NCBI GenBank assembly: GCA_022385805.1
Contig: MU277671.1
Coordinates: forward strand, 752,808-816,807
Reading direction: 5' to 3'
DNA length: 64,000 bases
DNA from: Pilatotrama ljubarskyi
Taxonomy: Eukaryota; Basidiomycota; Agaricomycetes; Polyporales; Polyporaceae
Made by a program: the position numbers and the translations under genes. Under the pieces are notes generated by a model. That model saw only the letters and a list, made by a program, of their open reading frames with translations, did not search any database and was not told where the DNA came from. This document shows positions 46,182-57,600 of this stretch, in pieces (the first letter of the stretch is position 1; every line of letters starts with the position of its first letter).

Positions 46182-49049
46182 TCATTGCGCATAAGGAGGG
46201 ACCCCGTGCGAGTAGGACACCGAGCGGACGGTCGGCGTCGCCCAGTTGGAGAGCATCGTAGGCGAGGACGTCATGGACCCGACCATGCCCGTCATGGCCG
46301 TCGGCGAGTCCGACGTATCGTACTGCGTGCTGTCCGGCAGCGGCGCGCCCGTCCCGTCCGTCGGCATCGTCTCCTTCCGGAAGACTCCGGCGTGCGAGAA
46401 CGGGTAGAGTGGCACGCCCACTTCGAAGGGCTGCACCTGAGTAGTCATCCTGACGATTTCGGTCATGAGCCCCTGGAGGAGTTTCTCCTGCCGAGCTGCG
46501 AAGAGATGCATGTCAGCAAGCGAATATACAGGAAAGCACAACGCCACGACTTACTTCCTATGGGAGACCGGCTTCCATAGGTGAGCATCGCGAAACTGTG
46601 ACCGGACATCCATCAGCAACGTAGGTCCAGTGCGGAGGGCCGGCAGGAACGCCTACCGGAGAGCGTTGATCTCTCCCCACACCGTCTGCTCTCTGGCGGT
46701 GTCCCCGATCTCGATGAAGTACTTGCATAGCTGCGTCTGGACCACGGCGGCTAGATACCAGCAGATCTGCGCGGACGGGCGGTGAGATCCAAGGAATCTG
46801 TGCCTGCGGCAGATTCAAACTCACTGTCGCGAACGGATGCAGACGCGTGATGTCGAGCGAGGTCTCTGAGAGTCTGTAGTATGCCGCCAGGATCGATCGC
46901 GTGGCGTGTATGCACCGCCTAGTGGAGATGCTCGACGAATCTGAGAAGTTGAGATAGGGGTTGTGTAGCGTAATGGTGGCACTGAGCAGAGAGAGACGTC
47001 AGCTCAGCTAGGGCCGGATCAATTAAGGTTTGCCTGGGAACATACGCGTGCGGAACGAGGTGGACCATGTACAAGTCGGTATCCAAGGCCCCATCGCTTG
47101 TGATGTCGACGTTCTTGAACTCCGCCGGAAGGCTCTGGAGAAAATCTTGTGCGACCAGCCTATCGAGCTCCTTGAAGCCAGGGAGGACGAACGGGTTCTG
47201 GTTCTTGGACGGCGGAGCGTTCGCACGGAGATTGCTGCGGGTGTTGTAGTCGGTAACTCTACCAAAGAGCATCACTGCCTTCAAAAATAGGATGAACGAG
47301 TCCGTGTACATGGGTGGATGCCGCACGAAGAGGTCCTCGGTCAGCAAGTGTTGTGGGTTCGGCGGCACGTTTGCCTAACAATAGCCGTCAGCTGCGGACT
47401 GTCACCTGGGAAGTTTAAGCTTACACCCGTCTCGAAGTCAATGCGTCGGAGAGGGAACTCCGTGCCAATGTCCCGCTCGTCCACGCCGTGCAACCACCCG
47501 CCGACGGACACGATGCGGTCGAACATGATGGTCATCCACCACGTGCGCCGCCGGCATTCCAAGTCACGGTGGTCCTTAGGCGGCGCAAGATACGCGCCTG
47601 GGGCGCTTGCTCCCGTAGCAGAGAAGGTGCCGGGATAGTTGAGCCGCAGTGGGACAGCAGCGCGCGTTTGAAAACCTGCGAAGATCCAGACCTCGACCCA
47701 CCGGCCCTCCTGATAGAAGTACCATGAGAGAATGATGCACGCCTGCATGACGGGAAAGATGTCTTGGCCGGTCGCCATGGTTCTGTCAATGTAGGCTCTC
47801 GTTTTGCTGACATGAAGGTCGGCGAACTTGTCACGGCGTGTGCCGTCTGGCAGCGTCACAATTTCCTGCGACGCCCACCGAGACGCAGAAGCGCACTGCG
47901 CAAAGTCTAAGTCAACCACGATCCGAGTAAGATGGCGCCTAGTGCTCACTATAGCGTGCAGTATAGCCGGATGCGGGTAGTTAGGATCTTTGGGATGCAG
48001 GTGCATGGAAGCAAGGAAAGAGGGCCGGTGGAGAACGCGAGAGCCGCAGGGGTCGCACTTGAAGAAGACGTCAATGCTAGTGCGAGCCTGTCAGGACGTC
48101 GATATCATCGCGCCATGGCAGATAGACGTACTAGTGGTCGAGTGTATCCGGGTCAGGCAGATCGGGATCCCAGCCAGCAAATAGCATATCCATGAGAGGA
48201 TCCGGTATCGGCTGCTGATTACCCTGTCGCATTTCTGGGCTGGACGTGGAACCGCGAGGAAGTGAGCCTGTGCTGTCTGGCGAAAGCTGGTGGACGGCGT
48301 CTAAAGACGCGTGCGGGAGGACGATACCACCGCCGTTGGGACTGCTGTCAGGTGTATGGCCGTTCGACGAGCCAGAAGCGAATCTGTGCCCATTCTGGGA
48401 GAGGTGGGCGTGTCGAGGAGATGTCGAACGAGACTCGTAGTATCTTGCGTCATTGAGCTGGCTCTTCAACTGGGCTGTGGTGACTGCTCGGACAACGGTA
48501 GCAGACTCGGCAGACGTACGGGGACTCACAAATCTGTTCCTCGAGCATGCGAATTCTCTCACTAGGGTCGACGTTTGGAGCAATCGGAAGGCCTTCGACG
48601 GGATCGTACGAGCATTGCGGCTCCGTCGGGTGCCTGATGGCCGCGTCGTCAGGGTAAGAACACTGTAGGAATCCGCTGTCTACTTTTACTTACGCGTATC
48701 CTACAGGGGGAGGCACGCTTATGAGGGATTGCCATTGCCTGTGCCGAGCATGAGCGCGATAGCGGGGCGAAGTCAGGCACTGCGCACTCACTTGACGCAG
48801 GTCCCGCAGTGCGGTCGAGCGGCGTCGCATTTCTGGATCGCCATATCAATGGGCAAGGACGGGATTAACACGGACGAACATACTCACGAGCTTCCTCTTC
48901 CTGCACGAGAGGCAGGCCTATTTCGAAATTGAGAAGAAACACGATGAGCACGGGCATGTCGGGTGCCGCGCAGGCGGTAATGGGGAGGGCAGGCGTACCT
49001 GATTTCTGCGGAGAGCCGGGCGTGCGGAGGTAGTCGGTGCCTTGGGCAT
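46182..49049 (-). CDS. Zn2Cys6 fungal transcription factor with MHR domain
   Basis: Nuclear regulator with an N-terminal zinc cluster and a fungal-specific regulatory domain. The start at 49049 gives MPKAPTTSARPALRRNQ, then ACLSCRKRKL and KCDAARPHCGTCVK, then HPTEPQCSYDPVEGLP, in three separate exons: all six Cys are present. A short coiled coil follows (ERIRMLEEQISQLKSQLND). After a disordered Ser/Pro/His linker comes the fungal_trans core (YIDVFFKCDPCGSRVLHRPSFLASMH... HAICASASRWAS), with VMQACIILSWYFYQEGRWVEVWIFAG and RRRTWWMTIMFDRIVSVGGWLHGVDERD. The C-terminus is Ser/Thr/Pro-rich (TSDSPTAMTG...). The regulon cannot be told from sequence; similarity to xylanase-type regulators is only at family level. 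Exon borders in the C-terminal third are approximate. Confidence 0.9.
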
Positions 49050-50618
49050 GCCGCCGGCCTGCTGGGTGTGAGATGGCGAGGGACGACGAGGGGAAAGTGG
49101 GGAGGAGAATCGAGGAGGGCGGGGAGTGCGAGGGTGGTGACTTGGTACGGTATATAAGAACGAGAGGTGGGAAGAGACAGGCGCGGCCGGGAACTTGCGA
49201 GGGTTCGTGAGCGGGCGTACGTACGCGGGAGGCGCCCTGGCCCTCCGCCGCTAGCTGGGGATCTTGGACCGATTCGTCCCTCCGCCCTCGCTGGCCCCTT
49301 GTCGACTTGCCGTCTTCCGTACGCTCGGTACACAATATTCACGCCAATTGCTGTGTTGCCACGAGCGTCGCCTTGACTCCGCAGTGCGTCTGACGATTAT
49401 CTCCCGCGTCTTCGAACCGGAGGGCCAGCAAGCTCCGACGATTGAAGCACGTCCTCCGAGCTTGAGCTTGACCAAAATCTAACGACGAGGGGATGTATGT
49501 GACCAGGAAGTGCTGCGGAGGCCGCTGTGCCTCTTATCGTCTCCCAGCCTTCAAAGCCCCTCTTTAATTCAGGAGGCGTGCTGACACCGCCTGCCTAAAG
49601 TACCGCCTGCAACGCTCACACAGTTCTGACCCGGAAGCTACGTATACGGCATTCTTGAATATCATCAGCGGCGTACTCACGCCTGATGCCACTCCAAACG
49701 CAGTCATCCGCGCGTTCATGAGCAAAGACCCATGGACACCTCCAGGGCACCACCCTCTCAGCATCTCCGATTCCACGGAGAATGTCCCGTAGACGTCGTA
49801 AAACGCTCGTCTCCATAAGCCTAGGATCGACGTCGTCAACGTCGCCAAGAAGGCGGGTTGGACTCCGGACGATAAGAGCCAGATAGACCCCCGCCTTCTT
49901 CTACCAGGCTGGGCCTGTACAGTATTCACGGGTATTCATCCCACAATAACCGGACCATCCGAATTGTATGCTCTCACCAGGCGGTCAAAACCCTGCGGCT
50001 GTACACTGAAAATCACGAATCGTTCCCCTGAAGCTTCCGCGATTTGCCAAAGGGGCCCAAGTTCGCAGCGCAAACGATCATCCTGACGCCTTCGCCGGAG
50101 GCAGCTTGCCGGGCGGTTCGGCGGCCGCAAGCTCTCTCTCATCCGCCGCTCCTCCAGCGTCCGAGCACAGCTGAATTTGATTTCCCCTCGGCGCGCTGGT
50201 GCCCCAATCAATGGTGACAGCAGTGCCGGACTGGCCTCCTGCGTGGATAGGAGTGTCATGTGTCCCGGGCGCACTGAGGGGGAACAGCACCCAGTGGTGA
50301 GTGCCATCTGCTCGGGAGGGTCATCGCAAAGTATCGGCGACCTTTTCCTTCTCAGGTTCCGAATCTCTCGGAACTCGCAGGGGGGATTGGAAAGATGCCG
50401 TCGTGGCTTCGTTTACCGACGCAGAAAGTGTATAGTGTACAATCTCAACAATGTCGCGTGCTGTGCGCGATGGCTGGCTGCTACTTCGTGACGGAGAAGA
50501 CGACGCGACCTCCGATTCCGCGTCTCACGGGCTGGGCCCTTCACGAGCTATTGCCAACCAAGTAGCCGGGGCGTCAGCACAGCAATGCACACAGTCGCTC
50601 GATGCCACAGAGAGGGAC
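49050..50618. other. Intergenic, transcription-factor upstream region
   Basis: 1.57 kb. A TATATAA at 49151-49157 reads forward on the + strand and, because of its TATATA core, could also serve the minus-strand transcription factor 100 bp away. Minus-strand frames at 49564-49929 and 49936-50307 have no family signal. I see no supported gene. Confidence 0.45.
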
Positions 50619-52012
50619 TCACAGGATGGTCGCGACCACCTTTCTGGAGTGCGGCGCGTGTCTGAACTCGGTGAGGTAGATCCCTGCGTACCACATAAAG
50701 ATGTGCCAGCCACACGGAGGCGAGCGGCCGTGTAAGCCGCGTCCAACAACAAAAGCACGCACGCCGTCATGATCACGAGGAGAGCGGAGGGAAGGGAGAG
50801 GCGAGCCCAGCGAGTCAGCCCGATCGGAGGACGTTGAGTTGAAATTTGTGGACGGACGTACCTTGCCATGTCCCAAGGTTGAGCCGACCGTCCGTGATCG
50901 GGATGCAGATGGACGTGCCCACGAGCGAAGTTTTCGTGTGCGATGCCCTTGAAAGGCAAGCGAACGGACCCAGAAATCATGCGGTAAGGAGGGGGAAGAA
51001 AGGCAGAGCGGCATCGTCAGGGTTGCGCTCGAAAGACGACGGTGGCTAGGCACTACTCACGAGTCGCTGTGGTGGTGCGTCGTTCCGGTAGCGGTGCGAC
51101 GGAGTTCGAAGGAATATGCGGAGGGAACAGCGTCGATTAGCACTGCGATGAGGCTGTGCCAGAGCATGGCAATGGCAATGGCAATGGCAATGGAGAGCAG
51201 AGCACCACGGTCGCCGAAGTGGCTCTGTCTCTCTCTACCACTACTCACTCTGGTCCTTCGTCCGTGTGCATCCAGTCCAGATTTTCCGGCACGATCTTGT
51301 CCAAGGCCATGTCCATGTCTGCCGTTACGTATCCAGCAATGTCTCAGCCGGCCGTTCTGCGCCCTATAGAAGGCTGTAAAGTTCTCCCACCTCTCCGAAC
51401 GTCTGCGTTTCACGGATGAGCGGGCAATCAAAGGACGGGCGCGTACAGCGATTCCGGGGCAATACCTTTGTCATAATTCTCGTTGATCGTGAGCGCCGCG
51501 GAGGTGTGTTGACTGCAGAAACCCGACACCGGTATATTAGTACGAAGGCGCCGCTAGCCCTCGTCAGAGGAAGCGTGCAATCTGCGCAGGGACCTACATG
51601 AATAGGTACAGCACCCCGACCTGTACAGACGAGGTGCGTCAGCTCTTCCATTCCAGCGATGCACAGACACAAAATACGGTCGGTGGTCCCATTTTCCGTG
51701 GTAACTCCCGCTGCAGAGTATCAGAACGATCCGTCCGTTCTGCTCTCCGACGGGCATGTAGAGAAGACGTCAACAGCGACAACGACAGCCTCTCGTTGAC
51801 ATCGCGCAGTGCTGCTTCCAAGCAGCTGCGCGGCCTGTCCATGGAGGCTGAAGTTACCACAGAGACGGACGAGAAGGTGATGAGGATGATGATACTGTCG
51901 ACCTGACCTGGACTCCTCGCAACCCTGCGTCGATATGTGAGAGCACCTCGTCCGTCACGAGGTGGCAACCCTTGCTCCGGCGCGCGAGCGTGAATGTCTT
52001 CTGCCAGCCCAT
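50619..52012 (-). CDS. UPF0047 / YjbQ family protein
   Basis: Small conserved protein related to bacterial YjbQ, reported to have weak thiamin-phosphate synthase activity; its eukaryotic role is unknown. Eight exons: 51908-52012, 51598-51620, 51466-51512, 51391-51402, 51249-51318, 51061-51066, 50862-50947 and 50619-50683, total 414 nt, 137 aa. Protein in order: GWQKTFTLARRSKGCHLVTDEVL, VGVLYLFIQHTSAALTINEN, YDKDVRRDMDMALDKIVPEN, MHTDEGPDDSASHTKTSLVG, IPITDGRLNLGTWQGIYLTEFR. The conserved His of QHTSAA and HTDEGPDD, and the LGTWQGI turn, are intact. Exon 4 is 12 nt (DVRR region) and exon 6 only 6 nt (second D and S of EGPDDS). Both are needed for the family motif yet both could be skipped without frame change. 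A TATATA lies 60 bp upstream (52072-52077). Confidence 0.88.
51061..51066 (-). other. 6-nt microexon of the UPF0047 gene
   Basis: CGACTC (minus strand), preceded by CACCACAG and followed by GTGAGTAG. Between exon 5 (...GGA CCA GA) and exon 7 (G GCA TCG) it encodes the second Asp and Ser of EGPDDSASH. Confidence 0.75.
51165..51194. repeat. ATGGCA hexamer microsatellite in a UPF0047 intron
   Basis: About five head-to-tail copies of ATGGCA (AATGGC in register) lie in the 182 bp intron just before the 6-nt exon of the UPF0047 gene. Confidence 0.75.
51391..51402 (-). other. 12-nt microexon of the UPF0047 gene
   Basis: ACGTTCGGAGAG (minus strand) between AAACGCAG and GTGGGAG. It gives DVRRD in NENYDKDVRRDMDMALD, a conserved stretch of the family. 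Confidence 0.75.
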
Positions 52013-52936
52013 GATCTGGTCGTGTGTTGTATTCCGGAGGTAAGAGCGTAGGTCTGGAGTAATTGCTGAGGTATATATGCGCTCCGCGGGGAACGGCTAC
52101 TTATCACGGTGAGAAGGACCTGCAGCGATGATCGAGGGACTTCGACAAGATTGGATTCCGATCGGTGCTGTGAATCGTCTTCCTGGGTTAGGGTTATGAC
52201 CTCATCACATAGCAAACAACGTCCTTCAGGGCAGCCCAGGAGTAACAAGCGTAGGTACAGTCAGGGTACAGTACAGTAAATGAGGGGTATTATGGTCGCG
52301 TATGGCATCCTTAGACAGACCCTTGTATGGGCACATCGATGTTCTGGTGTAGCGGTGTGGTTTATACAGAGCGACTGACCTTCATGGAGACCATGTAGAG
52401 ATATCGGTAATCTTCCGGTCCTGTCTGTAATCATCCTCGCGCTATCCGTGTTCACAAGCCTGGAACCCGCGGCAGCAGGCTCGCCAAAATTACCCACGGC
52501 GTCGAACGTAAGCGTAGTAATGAGCGGTGACCTGAGCACCCTTGATTTTTTCGTGCTGGCTTACGGGATGCCCTCCAGGCGGCCCGACCGTCGATGTTCC
52601 TGGAACCTTCACACTGAAGTTGAAGCGAGCGCGTTTAGGTCATCGTTAACGTGTTGCTCGGACAGTATGCATCGTGCACCACGACTTCACAGTGAACGCT
52701 GCTTCGATAATGCTTGGAGGGGACCTGCCGAGCAAGTGTGAAGGATTGTCGTCCCAAAAGCTTCATGTGAAACTTATGCTATGTTACAGTGTCTGTGAGG
52801 CCGACCCATGGGTCAGCATATCATAAGCAGTCCAAGAGGCGTCGCACACATGCCATATGTTACACGCAGAGCAATGCATGACTCTGAGAGAGGTCAAGTC
52901 CGAGACCGAGGCCACGTTCACGCCTAATGCACCCGT
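52013..52936. other. Intergenic, UPF0047 promoter side
   Basis: 0.92 kb. TATATA at 52072-52077 (gene orientation minus) is the likely UPF0047 TATA element. A minus-strand frame at 52261-52539 is not recognisable. Confidence 0.45.
52072..52077 (-). promoter_or_regulatory. TATA element of the UPF0047 gene
   Basis: GCATATATACC in minus orientation, 60-65 bp before the ATG at 52012. Confidence 0.45.
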
Positions 52937-53897
52937 TCATGATGCACGAGCAGCCTTGCGCTCCGCTTCCAGAATGGCGTCGAACTCGGCCTGCGCCTGA
53001 GCGCGGGGGTCCTCGACCTCGGCGGCCTCAGCCTGTTGGACGCGGCCAACGGTCCGCTGCCGCTCGTGTCGCTGGCGCAGCTCGTCCCACGACGAGTGCC
53101 TGCCAGCGTTGCGCGCGTTTGCTTCTCGGATCGCGTCCCAGGTGCTCTTCGCACGCGCCGATGATCCTGTTGACTCTGCGGACAGATTGACGCGTCGGTA
53201 ATGATCCAGTTCGCGAGCCGAGCGGAGGTTGACATACCGTCTGGACGCGCGGGACTGTCTGTGAGCGCGGTGCTGTCTGTGGAGTCGCGGACGTCGGTGA
53301 CGATCTCGATGCCTGCGTCGAGTACCTCGCCGTTCTCTTCCCTGCGCTTCCTGATGCGCTGCAGGATGCGCTCCCTGTCTACCTGAGGGAAGAGCGGCAT
53401 GGAATTGCCGACTCTGCTGTTGACATTGTCGAGGACGACGAGAAACGCTTCGCGATCCTGCAATTGGCGGGCGAACTTCTTGTGTTGCTGGAAGTAGTGG
53501 ACGATGCCGACGCCGTAGCCTGTGGCGGCGGACACGCCGACTATGGTGGTCGGGAAGCGGACCCTGGCCCTGTACCGGTAGACGGCGAGGCCGGCGAGGG
53601 CACCCCAGGCGACGGTGTGGACGTACTGAGAGCCGGGGGAATGAAGATGGGGGTGGGCCTCAGTCAGAGTGAAAGACGCACGGGAAGGTAACGGGCGGGG
53701 CCGGGGAGGAAGGAGACAGCGAGCTCGTAGTCGTGTGGGGTGAGGAGGCCGGTCTCGAGGTCGGGGCGGAGGAGCTGCTCTGCGCGTTCGCGAGAGGAGA
53801 AAGCGTGGTCGAACCAGCCCTTGGAGGCCATCGCTTGGCGGACGTGGGCGCAGGAACAGACTGAGAGGACGAGAGACGCGGAGGGACGTGAGCTCAT
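52937..53897 (-). CDS. Two-transmembrane orphan protein with coiled C-terminus
   Basis: No function recognised; looks like a lineage-conserved organelle or ER membrane protein. Exons 53682-53897, 53238-53625 and 52937-53175 give 280 aa. N-terminal part: SSRPSASLVLSVCSCAHVRQAM, then GWFDHAFSSRERAEQLLRP. Hydrophobic segments at about residues 73-92 (YVHTVAWGALAGLAVYRYR) and 97-115 (TTIVGVSAATGYGVGIVHYF) are short and may form a hairpin. The C-terminal 160 residues are charged and helical (DRERILQRIRKRREEN, WDELRQRHERQRTVGRVQQ, EFDAILEAERKAARAS). The start codon lies only 31 bp from the target-site copy of the adjacent TIR element, so its leader or promoter was invaded. An internal ATG (MASKGWF) is an alternative start. 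Confidence 0.75.
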
Positions 53898-53928
53898 TGG
53901 GTCGCGTGGCGCACGTGACTATGTCTGG

Positions 53929-53937
53929 GCCATAGGA
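53929..53937. repeat. Left 9 bp target-site duplication
   Basis: GCCATAGGA, identical to 54390-54398, directly flanks the terminal inverted repeat. Confidence 0.85.
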
Positions 53938-54389
53938 AGGACCCCTGATAATCCCAGGGTAGGCCGGCCGATAAGCGCCCGTGTTTGGGAGGGTCCGTGT
54001 CCGGACGGTTTTTGGCCAGAATGTCCGGACTTTCGGCCGCCCGGCCGATTCTGGGTGGGCATGTCCGGACCTTCCGCCCGGCCCCGCAGGGGCCGGGCGG
54101 GCTGTAGCATAAGGGCTCCCCCCCGTCCGGCGTGACCGACCCCTGCCGTCGGCCCGTCGGCGCTTTCAGGGCGCCTAAGGCCCCTGCCCCCCCCCCCAAC
54201 CCATGTCCGGATGGGGGACCGGCCGACATCCCTCCCCGTCCCCCATGTCCGGACTATCGGCCGGGTGAGAAGGCCATTTTTGGCCTCCGTGTCCGGACTC
54301 CCGACCATCATCCGGCCTCCAAAAGCTTAGACGCCGTCCGGATGACGGGCGCTTATCGGCCGGGATACCCTGGGATTATCAGGGGTCCT
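53938..54389. mobile_element. Non-autonomous DNA transposon (MITE-like, 45 bp TIRs, 9 bp TSD)
   Basis: A 452 bp element bounded by terminal inverted repeats: 53938-53982 and 54345-54389 are reverse complements over 45 bp with two mismatches, beginning AGGACCCCTGATAATCCC. It is flanked by a perfect 9 bp direct duplication (GCCATAGGA). The interior is very GC-rich and carries about six copies of a (T/G)GTCCGGA motif with nearby GGCCG, in both halves. There is no coding capacity, so movement would need a transposase from elsewhere. A 9 bp duplication is typical of Mutator-like elements (hAT usually gives 8); superfamily is inferred. The near-perfect TIRs and intact duplication suggest recent insertion. 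Confidence 0.9.
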
Positions 54390-54398
54390 GCCATAGGA
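54390..54398. repeat. Right 9 bp target-site duplication
   Basis: GCCATAGGA, identical to 53929-53937. Confidence 0.85.
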
Positions 54399-54605
54399 AC
54401 GTGCAGGCGAGAGAAGACGACCGCCGCAGAGAAGGCGTCTTGCGCAACAGTCCGTCTGGCAGGTCCTCGTCCCAGTCCTCCTGGCAGGCACGCGTACCAG
54501 CGTCCTCCTCCTCCTCTTCCGCCTTCTCCCCTCTTCGCCTTTCTTTCTTTCCTCCTCCCACTTGCCCTCGCGCGTCCACGTTCCTTCCAGCACGCCCGCT
54601 CACTC

Positions 54606-57600
54606 ATGGCCGTCCCAGACGTATCCGCAAAGCCCCTTCCCCCGCCCGCCAAGGACGAAAAGCTCCCTCCACCGCCCCCGCTCGCATCTGACGACCCCAA
54701 CGTTCCCCCGCCGCCTCCGAAGATCGTGCACGACTTTGCGCCAGATGCACCTCTACCGCCTCACAAGCCCTTGGCTCCCATCGATGTCCAGGCCTCTCTT
54801 GGCGCGGGCGAACTCTGTACGTGTACTCCGTCCTGCTGCCATCTCACCTGGCGTCTTCATTTCACTTGATTAGCTCTCGGGTCTGCGCCCCTCACACCGG
54901 TCACCCCTGCTCCCGGGTCTCTGCCGAGCGTACCACCTTCCCCGTCTTCCGACGGCAAGGCGAAGAAGGCCAACCCGCTCACCGATCTCATCGACACCGA
55001 GAAGGTCTATGTCGACCTCCTCACAGGAATCATCCGCGTAAGCCCTCCGTGCCCTTCTATTTCGCCCTGTGCCGTAACACCAATCAATATCCGCACGTAC
55101 GCAGAAAGTCGCCGCGGCCTGGTCACGGTCCAACCTCCCACCCCCAGAATTGGATACCATGTTCCGGAGCATAGAGAGCATCTACAAAGCTAATCGGTCA
55201 CTCCTCGCGGTGCGTCTTACCGTGCAACTCGCCGTTCGTCAGCTTCACAAGGACAACGTTTGTGTCTTCTGCAGAAACTCAAAGAAATCGGCACGAATCC
55301 GTCCTCTCCCAAAGCACTCGGCGATCTCCTCATGCGATGGGTGCGTCGGCACGTTCTGAAATTCTCAGACGTTCTCATCACCCTTGCCCTGTAGATCGAC
55401 GATCTAGACGGCCCTTACACCAACTACGCCGCCAAGTTCTGCACCGGCTTCGACACCTGGGACCCCGTCCAGTCCAACCCCCGCGTCCGCACCGTCCTCG
55501 CGCTCTTCTCCTCGTCAAACCCGCCTCCCCTGCCCGCGACCGCCCCCGCGCATCCGGCGGAACCGCCCATATGGACGCTCGACGAGCTCTTCCTGCTCCC
55601 TAAAGGCCGCATCAAGTACTACAAGAAGCTCTATGGACGGCTGCTGAAGAGCACGACCCCGGGCCGGAGCGACCACCGTTTGCTGAGTGGCGCGCTGGAG
55701 AAGCTGGACAGGCTGCTCGGGACGCTGGACAGTCGCGCGCATGTGCGTGTGGGCGGTGGCGCGCCTGCGCCAGGGGCGGCAGCAGCAGCGTCCCCGCCGC
55801 CTATTGAGACGGAGGATGAGGTCGTGATCGACATGCGCACGCGCCAGAGCACGCTGGTGCCTCAGCCGCGTGAGCCGTCGACGATCAGTGCGTCGCCTTC
55901 GCAGCGGGCGAGTGATTCTACACGGGCGAGCGGGAGCCTTTCCAGCAGGTCTGTGGTCTAATGCTTCCGGATCGGGTGTGGGTATGCTGACCGAGAGTTC
56001 AAGTGGGAGGAGGTCGGAAGATACCGCACCTACTACGGACAGCAGGGGATCGACATCGACGCTAAACATGCCGATCACTGACTTAGAGCGGCGGCTTTCC
56101 ACAGAACGCACCCTAGACATCTTCTCCATGAAGCCAAAGGTACGTCCTTACCTCCACCTACGTTCCGCCTCTGGTGAACGACCTCTGACCGTGACGCAAC
56201 CGAGTACAGCAAGTCCGGCTGCAGATCTCGCCCCCGAACCTACACTATACCCGCGAGCTGCGCTGCTCGACCCCCGTAGTGATCTGCTTCACGCCGCGCT
56301 CGACCGGCGTCGAGCTCGTGCAGGAGCGCGGGCACATCCTCCTGCTCACCGACCTCATGCTCGTCTGCGAGCGCATGACGCCCGAGGAGTGCGCCGCCGC
56401 CGGCCGCGATGGCCCAGACATGTGGCTGTTATACCCGCCCCTCACGGGCAAGCATCTGCGCGTGGCGCCCGTAGATGGTATGTAACGTCGAGCTCCCGCG
56501 CACGGCTCAGCGTCGTCCTCTCCACGCCGTATCGAGTAACTGACTGACCGAGCTTGCTGCCGCTGCCAGATTATTCGCTGTCTGTCACCATTCTGCGCAA
56601 AGAGACCCTGATCTTGCGCACGGACTCGACATCCGCGCGCGACCGGCTCATCACCGATTTCAGGGAGTGCATCGACACCGCGTCCTCGCGTACGTATATA
56701 GTCCGCTTCGCTACTCGTCACCGCGCGTCCAGACGTGACTCACCGATTTTCTCGCTCTACAGTTTTCCCCTCTCCCTCCTCTAAGAATCCGCCTCCACCA
56801 GTCCCAGCCCTCCCGTCCATGGGCAGCAGCATGAGCAACAACACGTCCAGACCACCCTCCGCCCCCCTCGACAGGAGCCACCCATCGTCGATGGTCGAGA
56901 CCCCGTCCGAGCGTTCGAGCGCGAGCATGAGCCCCACGCGCGCGCTCTCCCCCGCGAGCGTCTCCTCATCCTCCCGCCGCTCGAACGACCCGACGTCCGG
57001 CCCGCCGTCGCGCGCGAACTCGGCGTCGATGGCCCTCGCGGACGCTGCGCTGTCCGGGAGTATGGGGAGGATGGACATCGGGGGCAGTCCGGTCCATTCG
57101 CCTGTTAGTGGGCCTGGGCAGCAGCAGGGGTACCCGATGCGCTCGACGTCCGCTGCTCTTCCGCCTGGTGCGGCCCCGCCCGCGTTTGGTCCCGGACAGC
57201 AGATGCCTCCGCATAGTTATGGTCCGGGGCAGACAATGCCCTCGCAGAGCTTTGGCCAGGGACAGACGATGCCGCCTCAAGGCCACCCGCAGAACTTCAG
57301 TCCGAGCCAAACGATGCCTCCGCAAAGGCCGTTCGGTCCCGGACAGGTCATGCCTCCACAGTCCTTCCAGCCAGGCCAAGTCATGCCCCAGCAGCAACAG
57401 CAGTCGTATGGCCCTGGACAGATGGTACCGCCAAACGGTGGCGGTCCCGGAGGGATGGGCCGGCCCCCACCGCCACCCTCCGCGTACGGACCGGGACAAG
57501 TTATGCCCCCGCAGCGGAACGCGAGCCTCAACCAGGGCCCGCCACAAGTCGGCCAGTCGTATCAGGGCATGCCCCCCCAGCAGCAGCGTCCACCCTTACA

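Larger units (their letters stand above)
53898..54605. other. Divergent promoter interrupted by a TIR element
   Basis: 708 bp between the two-TM orphan and the RhoGEF-like gene, of which 452 bp is the inverted-repeat element described separately. The remaining sequence is about 40 bp on the left and 215 bp on the right, the latter CT-rich near 54490-54560. Confidence 0.7.

Noticed and set aside
51057..51431. Apparent transmembrane protein (…LLSIAIAIAIAMLWHSL…) on the minus strand
   Set aside because: The hydrophobic run is the translation of the ATGGCA microsatellite in an intron of the UPF0047 gene. True exons lie in other frames on both sides.
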